Below, piece by piece: positions 54,080 to 64,000 of a stretch of 64,000 nt of DNA. The stretch's first letter is position 1; the number at the start of each line of letters is the position of its first letter. The stretch comes from Prorocentrum cordatum (Eukaryota; Sar; Dinophyceae; Prorocentrales; Prorocentraceae). The translations under genes and the position numbers were made by a program. The notes under the pieces are model-generated. The model made no database searches, was not told where the DNA came from, and saw only the letters and a list, made by a program, of their open reading frames with translations. The stretch covers positions 149,501-213,500 of the forward strand of contig CAUYUJ010014625.1 of NCBI GenBank assembly GCA_963575745.1, in the 5' to 3' direction.

Positions 54080-57000
54080 TCCTTTGCCATCTTTTCTACA
54101 CGTGCTTGGAATAGCTTGGACTTGTCGTCCACAATCCGCCTGTAGGGGGACATGCCCGACCGATCGGCAAACCCAAAGCACACGGGCCCAGAGCACCGAC
54201 CACAGTCGACCTGGGGGCGCACGCAGTGCGCAGGCTGTCCCCGAGAACCTTGCCGAAGCTGAGGTCGACGGCGCCGCCGCAGACCGACGCAGGCGGGCCG
54301 ACCCGAGCCATTCGGACGGCGACGGACCGCATCACATCCGCTCGGTCAGCCCCCATGGTTTCAGCCTCGAGACCGACGGGAATACCTGCCTCCAGCTTCA
54401 GCAAAAGCACAATACCACCACCCTTGCTATGCAAGATTCGAGGCACCCAGCCAGACACCTTCTTGCTTACACCCGCTGTGCCAACACTGCGGCACATGGC
54501 GGATGGACTGCCCGATGGGGCTTCTCACCACCGTCAGGCCGATGCCTTCGCAAAAGCCGTTGCGGAGGCACCGACCACACGACGGCCCCCAATGGCTCCA
54601 AGCAAGGCGGTGTGGCCATTTGTACGCAACCAGCGCTGGTCGGCACTGCCACCGAAGACCCGACAGTCGCCGACCTCCGCAGCACCACAAGGTGGCACGA
54701 ATGTTTCTGGCCGTGCAAGACCAAGCGCAAAACTCGCAGAAGACGAGGTGCGCCCCAGAATGTATCTACGTGGCCTCTCTCTACGGCTATGCCACCGGAG
54801 ATAACGCCGATTTGTTCCGTAAAGCCGTGGCGGTTGCCGCCGCGGTTGGATCCGCCCATTTTTTCAGCGCTTGGATTCTAACACGGATCTAAACGCGAAC
54901 GCATTCCTCGTGCGCATGTTGCAGGAAGTCTGTCCCGACGTTAGCGCGCCAACCTTTGCCACCAGCAACATCTGGGACCGCCGCTCCAACTGCGCTGGCG
55001 CCACGCGGATAGACTTTGCCCTTACTGACGCCGCGGGAAGGCACTTTGTCGTTGACTTCGCCCTGCTCCGGAGAAAAAAAAACTCCCTGCCAAACAACCT
55101 TTGGGCCTCCAGGTCGCCCTGGACATGCAGCGTTTCGACCAGACCGCCCCGCGCCTGCGCAATCCTGCACCCCATCCGCCCATCACGCCAGTTCACATGC
55201 CGCGGGAAGAGCAACATGATGTAGGAGAGATCGTTGTCCGCAAGTACCAAACGGCCTTCAGTGCTGCGGACCAGGTTGGCAACGTTCAGGATATATTCCT
55301 GGCCGCTAACAAAGCCAGCCACACCTACAACCTCACCATCCTGCGCGATAGACCGCCCCCTACCAACGAGGAGCCGCGCCAGCGAGCTCCCATCAGACAC
55401 GGAGAGGCGCACCTGTGTCCGGTTCCCCCCCTGTCGCTCCAAGGGCTTTCCCCGAGTGCGGAGCCGCCGCCGAGCACATGCACCGCCTTGACAAGAGGCT
55501 GAGGCGACAACTCACCGAACTCCGCTTCGTCGCCACGCCGCAACCCGCGCGCAAACCGCCCCCGTCCCCTCCCGCCCCCGACAGCAGCAACAACACTGCC
55601 CGGCAAGAAAACCGCGCGCGGGCGGCCGCCCGCGCCCTGGCTGGCCGCCTTCGGCCAGCTGCCTCTGTCGATTCCCCGCAGCTGCGGAACGACCAGGCCC
55701 CTCCGCGCGGGAAACAACTGGACGGGGTCATCACCAACGTGGAGTGAGTCCTGCGTCGGCGCGGCCAGGAAGCCAAGGCCGAACGCGCCATGAACTGGAC
55801 CACCCGCGCGCGACAAACTGACGGGAGACTGGCTGCCGCGCAAGCCAGGACAGGAATTCACCATGTGCCAGTCTGCGTGCGCCCACGGACGAGGACCCCG
55901 AAATCCGCTTCCGCGCCGAAAACGGAGGCGACGGCGACGCGACCGCCGCCGCGCCAGACGACGAGGGCGCCCTGAGCTCTGACAGCAGCTCGGACAGCGA
56001 CACCTCAAGCACGCCCCCACTCGCGAGCTCAATCCCGGCCGACACGAAAGCCGTGTTCAAGATCATGGTCGACGCGTGGGAACCAGTAGTTGCGCGCTTC
56101 CGCCCCGCAGGATGCGGCGGGGGCGTGGCCGCTCGTGCCTGGGCAGTCTTCCGCGACGAGTGCGCTCGCGAGCTCCCCTCCCTTCAACGATCCCCCCCCC
56201 CTCGCCCTCGCGGACGAAGCCGCCGTCGGCTTCATGCGTCGTCGCCCAGACCGTCGGGCTGGAGGATTGGGCGGATGTGCCGCCCGAGAGGCGAAAGGCT
56301 TCCCCGACGCCATTATGCGACTGTACGCCCAGGTCATTCGCGCCATGCACCGCGCGGGCGACGTTCCGGGGCGCGTTTCTCCACGTGCCCAACCTCCGTC
56401 TCCACGAAGGAACAGGGGGATCTCTCCGCAGACCAGCGATTCCTTCCAGTCACGCCTGTTTGGATGTACGCATGGGAAGGCCTTGCCTACTGCAGTTTGA
56501 GCGAGCGGCCGAATCGCTGGACCCACTCTATTAGGTTTGGACCAGCCCCAAGCCACCACTGGTCAGGTCATCGCCTCACTCGCCCTGAGGGTCGAACGCG
56601 AGCGGCATCTCGCCATCCCCCTGGCGGGGGCCGCCCTCGACTGGCAGATGCTTCGATAACCTCATTGCCGAAATCTGCCCGGCGCTTGCCCCGCGAGCGG
56701 AGTGCCCGCCCCGCGTCGTCGACATCCGACGCGGCTCCCGCTCGAGGCACCAGCGGCGCATCCGCGCGGGCGGGGCATGCTCTCAACCGCTGTGCCGCGC
56801 AAGCGGGCGCCTGCAAGGTAGTTCTGGGTCCTTCGACGACATGTGCTCGTGCGCGTCTGGATCTGGACAAATCGTCAACGCCGCAGCGCCCCCCGCTCGC
56901 TCAGCACCACGTTTGTCGACGACAGCAATTCCACCGCGGGCTCAGCGGGCGACCTCCAGCGACCCCCCGAAGTTATCGCAGCATTCGATCGCCTCTCGGC

Positions 57001-59295
57001 CCCCACAAATCCACCCAGGGAAGGCGGCGGCTTGGGCCCTCAACCCTGACCTGCGCGGCCAGATGTCCCAGCTGACGCTCGACGTCAAACTCTGGGAATC
57101 CAGGGCCACATCAAACTCGTCGGCAGCTACGTCAATGTTGAGGCAGAGCCGCTCCCAGTCGCTCTAATGCTCGCGCGCGCCGCCGACGCCAGAGTCGCGG
57201 GCGCCTGCCAGCGGCCCCTTCGCATCGGCCGCCTTCCCGTGGGCATGGGGGCCAGAGCCCGACAGGCAGGATCTTTAGCGGCTTTAGCGGCCAGCGTCTG
57301 CGCCGCTGGGGCCGACGCCCAGGCGCCTCGCACCAAAGCAAAGGCCGCCTACAACAAATTTCCCCCGGCAGCCGCCCGCCCCAATGGTCAACTTTTGGGC
57401 CGCGCTGACGGCGTGCATCCCGGGCCATGTTGTCGAACTTACACAAGAGACCATCCTTGCGGTCCGACGACAGGTCCGCCGCGACCCTGAACTAGACCGT
57501 CAGGCCGCCGAACTCAGAGACCACGCCGAGTCCGCCGGGGAGGGGGGCCCCTGGGCGCCTTGCCCAAGTCCCGCAACAACTCCTGGACCTGGCCCCACTC
57601 TGGCACCTTCTGCGACGACTGGGGGACCCGCACCAGCTGGCTTCGCGATGCCCGAGGAGCTTTCCCCATGCGGCGAGCTTCGCAAAGACGCGCCTGCCTC
57701 CGGATAACCAGACCCTCGCGCCACGATCTGGGGTAATTACCCTCCCACGTGTGAGTAGGGAATCGACGCGTTCGCCAGCGCGTGGCTGGCCCTCGCCAAA
57801 GGGGCCATTCACATCAACACCCGACAACGAGGCCTCCTTTATAGTTACCTCGCGGGCGGCGATCACGCGCGGCAGCTCTGCGGTCGCGCCGAGACATCTG
57901 CTGGCCCAACCCCGACTTGCAGGCGCGGCAAAAACGGCTAGCAGGCGCAAGATCGCGCCATCAGGAGGCGCCCTTGCTGGGGGCCTGAAAGGCGCCCCCT
58001 ATTGTCGCGATGCGCGCCGACGAGAAATGGACGGCCCTTCCACCGCGCGCGCGACATGTTCGGCTCATCCGCGAATTCACCGAACTCCTCGACCGCCAAG
58101 CAGAGTTATCCAGGGATCAGCCCCCCCAGCCCACCCCTCGCCCGCCACCTGGAGGGCCCGACGGCGCCACCTGCGCCACTTACGCAGACCCCGACGGGAA
58201 CCCATGGGCCTACGCGGCCACTGTCGGAGCGCGCTCGCATCTAGCTGTCCCACTGCTCGCGCGCGCTGCCTATGGGGCCCATGACGGCATGGGCCACCGC
58301 CTCAACTACACTGCCCGCGTCCAGAGACTCACCCAGAACGCCAGGAGGGCCCTGGCTATTCTCCACTGCGCCCCCACTGTCGAACGCCCTCTCCGCGTTT
58401 CCGTCGACAACCATGCCGTGGTTGACGGCTTCCAGCGAATCCTTGACGGTCCTGCCACGCCTTCAGATGGATCGCGGTGTGGCCTCTCGACACGCACCAA
58501 ACGCTGCGCCATTGCCATGCTTGATATCTCCCGAGTGGAAGGATCCCGGGCCACCTTGGCGACGATGGCGTCAACGCAAGGCGCGTCGGCGTCATGGCGG
58601 GAAAGTGCAAGAGCCAATCGCATCGCCTCGCCAGTGACGCGGTCGCGTTCAACCACGCCCCGCACATTGTAATGGAAACTGCGAAACGGCGGCGCCGTTT
58701 TGCGGTGTTACTCCATCGCGCCGCGGCTGCCATCTACGACGAACGACACCGCGCGCCCCCACTTCCCCGCAGACGGGCTGGATTCGCAAACGCTCATTTC
58801 AACAATCTTGAATCAAACCCAACTTTAACGGCAGGCGCACCCTTTTACCAACCATGCACCCCCAGTGACCCCGACGCCCTCTTGGAGGAAGCCCACCGCG
58901 CCTGGGTTAATCCTGAAGACGACGAGGAGGGCCCTTTTGGCTTCGTGGAGGTATGGACGATCTGGAAACACCCCATCCACCCGACCACTGCAGATGCAAC
59001 GCCGGCAGCGACCCCCCGGAAGCACTGCGCCAGCGGCGCCGAGCTCAGTCGCGCCTACAGGGGGCACCGCGACCGCGCCCCTCGACAGCGAGGATGATGG
59101 TGCGCCAGGCCAATGGGGCGAACTTCGGGCACCGACCATAGCCGCGCCCAAAAGGGGGCCCGACCAGCCCCCTCTCGACAGTAGCATCGCCTCCACGGAG
59201 AGCACGGCGAAAGCTCTCACTCCATCCCCGAACATGGCGGTCGCTGGATGCGCCCTCCTCCAGAGCGACGACCTCCGGACGAGCAAAATCTATTG
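54080..59295 (+). pseudogene. Decayed LINE retrotransposon: endonuclease, reverse transcriptase, RNase H
   Basis: Fragments of one ORF2-like protein appear in order on the + strand but switch frame many times. Endonuclease (APE-like): 'KQGGVAICTQ' near 54603, 'IYVASLYGYA' near 54760, then 'FSALDS-NTDLNANAFL' near 54870 and 'GATRIDFALTDAAG' near 54995, the usual R-I-D-F signature. A linker follows ('QVALDMQRFDQTAP', 55107; 'VVRKYQTAFSAADQ', 55235). Reverse transcriptase: an N-terminal region with 'FKIMVDAWEPVVARF' (56055), 'GFPDAIMRLYAQVIRAM' (56300) and pieces of the palm. RNase H-like: 'SVDNHAVVDGFQRILDG' near 58400. The C-terminal tail runs to about 59290. No stretch longer than about 200 codons keeps one frame, so it is dead. 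It differs from the fragments at 1-2218 and 62.3-63.0 kb. Confidence 0.65.
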
Positions 59296-59299
59296 ACAC

Positions 59300-60000
59300 A
59301 GCGTGCTGTTGATACTCTCTTGGGATTCCGGGATTTCTAGCCCCCCTTGCGCGGGGTATACTTTGCGTCGAGTATTGTCTACTTTGCCTGGTGCCGCTGG
59401 TCGGTCACCCATTCGCAATCGAGTGGTCGCCTGTAGGGGGCTACTTGGCACACCCGGCGAGGCAACGCAGGCGCGACCCTTGAAAATTTCCCGGGGAAAT
59501 TTGAAGCATTTGGGAACGTTGTTGCGAATGTCTGGCCTCGTCCCAGAATCGATTGTGAAAAATTCCGGGGTCGATTCTGAGAAATTCCGGAATCCATTTC
59601 AAAAGTTCTGGATTTCAGAATTTGTTCTGACATCCTGCGTGGTGGGATCATTCCACCCCTCATTTTTTCCGATTGTTGCCGGGCTCCTTTCTGGAAAATT
59701 CTGGGATCGCTTGCGCCAGCAAAAAAACGGGATCGCTGTTTGACACACTCTAAAATCCAGGAATTCGCCGGGCGGTCCGACGGGCTCGCCCGGCTGATTC
59801 ACGCGCCGTGCCGCGCGCGATTGGGCGCAGCGCGCGCCGCGCTTTGCGCCCGCGAACGGCACTCGAAGGGTTTATTGTAGTGGCCTTCGGCCAGTGCCGC
59901 CGATCCGGGTCGCTCGGGTTTAGTCTCCAGACGCAGACATTATGGGCGCACGCTCGAACGCACACACGCAGTCACACCACCCAACACGCGCCGCAGACAT
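59300..60000. other. Unassigned, locally AT-richer stretch
   Basis: 59480-59760 contains repeated GAAATTCCGG/GGAAATTTG-type motifs and is poorer in GC than its flanks. It may be the 3' end of the LINE or a separate insertion. No gene. Confidence 0.35.
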
Positions 60001-60200
60001 GGGGGCCTGTCAGGGCGTCCTGGGGGGCTTCTCGGAGACTTTTGGGGGCCCTTTTGGGAGCTCTTAGGCGTCTGGGGGCGTTTTTTGGGGCATCTTAGGG
60101 GCCTGTCAGGGCGTCCTGGGGCGCTTCCTGGAGGCTTTTGGGTGCCCTCTTGGGAGCTCTTGGGGCCTCCTCTTTTTCTGCTTTTCGTCCCTCTTTGGGG
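60001..60200. repeat. Two ~97-bp tandem units
   Basis: GGGGCCTGTCAGGGCGTCCT starts at 60003 and again at 60098; both units continue with GCTT...GGAG.CTTTTGGG and CTTTTGGGAGCTCTT. Weakly similar sequence occurs at 50170-50290. Non-coding. Confidence 0.7.
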
Positions 60201-61730
60201 TCTTCTTGGGGACGCTTGGGGGGGCTCTTGGGCCGTCACCCCGCATCCGCCGGAAACTCGCCCCCAGCCCCCCCCCCACCCCCCTTTCCCTGGCAGAGCC
60301 ACCCCGGCAACCCCCCCAGAGGCTGAGGCTCAGCCTCGAGGCTGTAGCTGAGACTCCTTGAAACTCACACGCCGGATCGGCGGATTTCGAATATCGCGGC
60401 GCGGCAGCTGCGACTCGCGGAGCAGGACATAATTCAGCTTGGAATCTCCCAGAGCGCTCCGACGCGCGAGCAATTCATCGCGCACTTCGCGCAAAGAACC
60501 TGCGCGACGGCATGCGCTCGACCATGCGTCCATGGAGCCCGCGCGGAAGAAATCAGGAGAACCTGGCAATCTTGAAAATTATCAGCATCAATCCATCATG
60601 CTCCTCTGAGACCTGGGTCGCCGAACCCGGGCGAGAACGACGCGGCCCCCCTCCGAGGTTGGGCCGACCGCTGCTGCTTCCGCTCACCAGTCCCAGGCCC
60701 AGCGACTGGCCAGGCCGCGGGCTTCCCCAGCATCGCCAAAGGCCAGGGTCAAGCCTCAACTTTGGGCGTCGCAGCCCAATGCCGAGCAAAACACCGCCCA
60801 GAGCACCGACAACCGCGACCCAAACAGGAGCCATAGAGCGGCCGCCCAAGCGGGCCCAGTGCTGCGCACGCGCCCAAACCCAGGCGAAGGGCGCCACAGG
60901 GACACAGCCTCCACCCTGACATCCGCCCGCGCCCCAAAGCCGGGCTGGGCTCCGTGCCCGGCGGGTGGCCTCTCGCCCCGACCCGACGCAGCAACCGCCT
61001 CCGTGGCCTCCCGACGGCGGCCTCGCGGCGGAGCCCGCGCCCGCGCGGGGCGCCGACCGCCGCGCCGACCTCGCCACTCACCTCGCACATGCCGTTGGCA
61101 GTAGACGACCACGCCACGCTCCCAACTCGGTTCGCGGCCGCGCCGCGGAGCTACGGGCGCCCCGCGACCGTCGTTGCCACCGGCTCTCCAACCGCACCCA
61201 CCAAGTCCGCGCCCTCATTCCCCAACATGGCCTGCTCGTGCAGCGCCTCCGCCGAGCCCGCGAAACCTTCGCGTCTCTTTCTGCCAGCCCGTCACCTGAT
61301 GGCGCGACCTGCTCAGGGCCGTGCAAGTTTGCGCAGGGCCCCCTGCCCAGTCTTCGGCCCCCCCTCGTGCTATCCCGATTCACCGCGCGGCCGCGCGTCG
61401 TCGGCGCCTGGCTGCGGGGGCGGGGGCCCTCTTTTCGCAAGCCGCTTAGCGGCAGAGCCCCTGTCCCATGGCCGCTGACGGGGCTTTGCCGACGAAGGCC
61501 CTTCCGCCGCGGGGCGCCGAGAGACGCGGCGCATCGCCTGCTCAGCGCCCCGCCTCTTGCCTTAGTCGCTTTGCGCCGAGAGGCGGTTGTTTCAACGTCC
61601 CCCGTGCCCCAAGGTGGGCCCTGCCGCTAAGCGTGCATTGGCGGCCTTGGCTACCGCAGTTGCCGGCTGCGACGGGACGCTCGTCTGCGTGTCCGATCTC
61701 TTTGTTTTGTAATGCGTCCTCTCTCTCTGT
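60201..61730. other. Unassigned GC-rich stretch
   Basis: Several frames of 100-220 codons are open on the + strand (for example 60965-61630), but they are Ala/Arg/Pro-rich, overlap in all frames and show no domain. They could be a decayed retrotransposon ORF1. I do not call a gene. Confidence 0.35.
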
Positions 61731-61734
61731 TTGT

Positions 61735-61994
61735 TTTTGTTTGTCTCTCTCTCTCTCTCTCTCTCCCTTTCCTTCTCTCTCTCTCTATCTAGATAGATTG
61801 GTGTTCGTGCGTGCTTGTCTCTTTTTCGTTGTTTCTCTCTCTCCATATCTCTCTTTCGCGCGCTCGCTCTACATCATCTTGTTGGTATGTGTTCTCTCAC
61901 TGTCTCTCTCTCTCTCTCCTTCTTTCTGTTCGTACATATGTATATACATACCTAGTTATGTATATACATATATATATATATACACATAACCGTA

Positions 61995-62032
<38 letters not shown>
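61735..62032. repeat. (CT)n and (TA)n microsatellites
   Basis: CT/TCTC repeats run from about 61735 to 61930. TATATACATA motifs follow and end in an uninterrupted (TA)n of about 30 bases at 61999-62030. The only strongly AT-alternating tract in the window. Confidence 0.9.
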
Positions 62033-62033
<1 letters not shown>

Positions 62034-62339
62034 GTTCCTCCAGGATTGCGCGAAGCGTCACAAAAGAGCGCCAGTTCGAAAATGCCACTCAGGCCAAAAC
62101 GGGCCAGCCCCGTTGTACTTCACGGGCCACGGCCTGCAGCGCAGTCGCGCCCGGGGCAGCCGTCAAACGGAACATGCACAGCATCGGGCCGAATCCAGCC
62201 GCAGCGACCGCGGGGGAGGCAAAGGGTCCACTTCGCGCCCGCTTTTCGAGCCGAGCCCAGCCGCCGACGAGGACTGGACGGAGGGGACGGACGGGAACGA
62301 ACGGGTTCTGCGAATATTTCATGATCGGGCATTGTGATG

Positions 62340-63047
62340 ATGCTGTTGGGCGGGCATGTCAAGCATCTGGGGCGCGGGGCGGACCTGGACCACCGTCTCG
62401 GGCAGGCGTGGAAGGCGCTCGTGCGCCACCAGGGAAGAACTTATGTACAAAGCGCACAAATTTCGAGACAGGTCCTGGCTCTTCGATAGCGCCGTCTCGC
62501 CCGTAGCTCTCTGCGCGGCATTGCGCTGGACGTTATACGGAGACCGTTGCAGGACAAACTTCGTGCGAGCACAACGACGCACGCGGAAGACGGCATTCAG
62601 GGGTTCCGACTTGGCGATTCGTGGAGATATCGGACACAAGTTCCAGCAGCCTGGGCGGTGATACCACACCAATTCCATCAGATCATCACAGTGTGGAGTG
62701 TTGGCGAAGTTGGGTTCAGCGTGGTACACGTAAAGTAAAGACGCGCATGGAGTCCTGGGGCGTGAAAGTTTGGTGCGTGTCGCTGCGCAAATTGCAATGG
62801 AATGTTTGCGGCCGGATCGGAACGCTGCCGGCCGACATGCTGGCCAGCAACATTTTGTCCTGGGACCCAGATAGAAATTGCAGAGCACAGGGGCGAAGGC
62901 CGCGCAGACCGCGGAAACGGTGGAGTGACGAGATCAGTGTATTTCTGAGTTCGCACGGCTTTGGTGTTTCACCAAACCCGTGGCAGAGCGCAGCAGCGAA
63001 TCCAGATTCGTGGCGAGCTTTGTTTGTTCAGTATTGTCAGATCTGAA
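62340..63047 (+). pseudogene. 3' end of a second type of LINE (thumb region and C-terminal tail)
   Basis: The fragments match the segment after the polymerase core in jockey/RTE-like elements: 'DHRLGQAWKALVRH' (62388), then in a shifted frame 'LMYKAHKFRDRSWLFDS' and 'VSPVALCAALRWTL' (62445-62540). After a disrupted part the C-terminal tail reads 'LQWNVCGRIG' (62800), 'LSWDPDRNCRAQGRRPRRPR' (62860) and a final 'WQSAAANPDSWRALF', ending in a stop at 63045-63047. This W...GRP..RW.D...W...A.D...W pattern is common at LINE C-termini. At least two frameshifts are present, so it is inactive. Upstream 62033-62340 is probably part of the same copy but is not recognisable. Confidence 0.6.
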
Positions 63048-63885
63048 GTTTCACAGAGCAGCGCTGCGACGCGTGACCACCTCTCCCACGAACGGGGCGG
63101 GCTTCTGCCCGGCAGGGTGTCAGTTCAGTTCGGGGGGAAACCATAAACACACTCTCCGGTGCGGCAGGGTTGGTCTCCGGCACGGCAGGGTGCACTGTTA
63201 TCAGCTCAGGCCCGGCGCGGTTGGTGCCCAGAAATCATGAAGACAATCTCCAATGCATGGGGCGCACGTTCTTCGAGCGTGCTTGCACAGAACGCGCGCT
63301 TGCTGCCAAGCGTGATGCGCCCGAGGTTGGTCTATGAGCGTGCGGCCGATGAAGCGTGAAACGCAAGGAGGCGAAGAGAGGGACATACACAAGATGGGGA
63401 CAAGGGGCGACAGGAGAGGGGTCTTCCTCCTCTTCCAGGGGGGGTGGAGGAGCGCAAGAACGCGAGACGATTCGTGCCCCGCGCCTAGCGCAGCGCGAGG
63501 CGGGAACGCAGTTTCCGTTTCGGCCACCCACCTCCGTCTCGAGATCCGACTCTGGGAAAAAATGGCATCGCAAAGAATCACTATTCGTCTTTGTACTGCA
63601 AGGGGATTGTAATGCAACTTTAATCGTCGATTTCTTTCTTTTCGACGTCTTCGGCTCTTCGCTGCTTTTGGCATCCGAACACTGGGACCCGGGTCTGTCG
63701 GAATCCCGAGGGCCCAGGGAAGTCCCTTTGACGATGTTTTGACACAGCCTGCTGCAGTTGCACTGGTTTCCGGGGAGGCGTACACCCCATCCCTCTGCCG
63801 CATTTCCCGAGCTTGATAGATCCGTGAGGGCCCCAGGGCCAGAAACGAGGCAAGGACGCCCGTTGCGAAAAAGATGTGGCGCCAG
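63048..63885. other. Unassigned stretch after the LINE tail
   Basis: Repeated CGGCAGGGT motifs near 63110-63190 may belong to the LINE 3' UTR. I see no gene, and short open frames on both strands lack features. Confidence 0.4.
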
Positions 63886-64000
63886 TACAGTCGGGGCGCT
63901 GAAGAAGGAGCCCTTTTCGTTGGGGAGAGGCTCGGTGTTCCTTGATTGGTTCACAGTTTGCCTCAGGTTTGCCTTAGGTCTTCCATGGGAAGTCGAAGTT
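63886..64000. repeat. Dispersed repeat family 3, copy 2 (cut by the window end)
   Basis: Homologous to 53161-53274 from its first base, TACAGTCGGGGCGCTGAAGA, to GAAGTCGAAGTT at the window edge. The sharp left boundary at the same base in both copies suggests an element terminus. Confidence 0.85.

Noticed and set aside
54864-56032. Minus-strand frames of 190-235 codons over the 54-56 kb region
   Set aside because: The + strand shows endonuclease and reverse-transcriptase motifs in order, so the minus-strand frames are their complements.

Overview
The window reads as nuclear DNA of a dinoflagellate; the species cannot be fixed from the sequence alone. Points in favour are high GC, enormous amounts of simple and tandem repeats, protein genes all on the + strand packed head to tail, introns that often start with GC or GA rather than GT and sit in AG^G...AG^G repeats, AG acceptor sites 2-30 bases ahead of several start codons (as expected for spliced-leader trans-splicing), and decayed LINE retrotransposons. 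There is nothing bacterial, organellar or phage-like, and I found no rRNA, tRNA or CRISPR array.

Layout. 1-2.2 kb: decayed 3' end of a LINE with an RNase H domain. 2.25-9.1 kb: simple sequence, including an imperfect GAT repeat of about 4.4 kb. 9.4-16.3 kb: a field of foldback/MITE-like elements, 72- and 82-bp tandem repeats and polypurine tracts. 16.4-19.5 kb: a satellite of about twenty units of ~160 bp, each with an alternating CG run. 19.8-20.4 kb: a CCGGC-rich minisatellite. 21.29-24.75 kb: two adjacent genes of unknown function; the first has one intron and an in-frame TAG, the second is intronless and preceded by a spliced-leader-like relic. 24.8-27.3 kb: mostly low-complexity DNA.

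27.4-51.5 kb is a co-directional array of five intron-rich genes: (A) a long protein with an HMG-box-like segment and a Cys/His C-terminal domain, carrying several disablements; (B) a basic, Ala/Pro-rich protein with a nuclear-localisation-like cluster; (B2) a proline-rich protein ending in a WW domain; (DNMT) a stand-alone cytosine-C5 DNA methyltransferase; (C) a ~1,250-residue protein with a two-CxxC zinc motif and an AT-hook. All five look nuclear or chromatin-related, which makes the array the most interesting part of the window. Whether it is a host gene cluster or cargo of a mobile element cannot be decided here.

52.4-53.9 kb is a second cluster of MITEs and foldbacks, sharing three repeat families, in the same order, with 9.4-13.7 kb. 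54-59.3 kb holds a badly frameshifted LINE (endonuclease, reverse transcriptase, RNase H). 59.3-62.0 kb is mostly unassigned with (CT)n and (TA)n microsatellites. 62.3-63.05 kb is the 3' end of a different LINE, and the window ends inside a dispersed repeat also present at 53.16 kb.

Exon boundaries were inferred by eye from frame continuity and splice-site repeats. Several genes need one extra base removed from a homopolymer, or carry an in-frame TAG, so sequencing error, pseudogenisation and recoding all remain possible.
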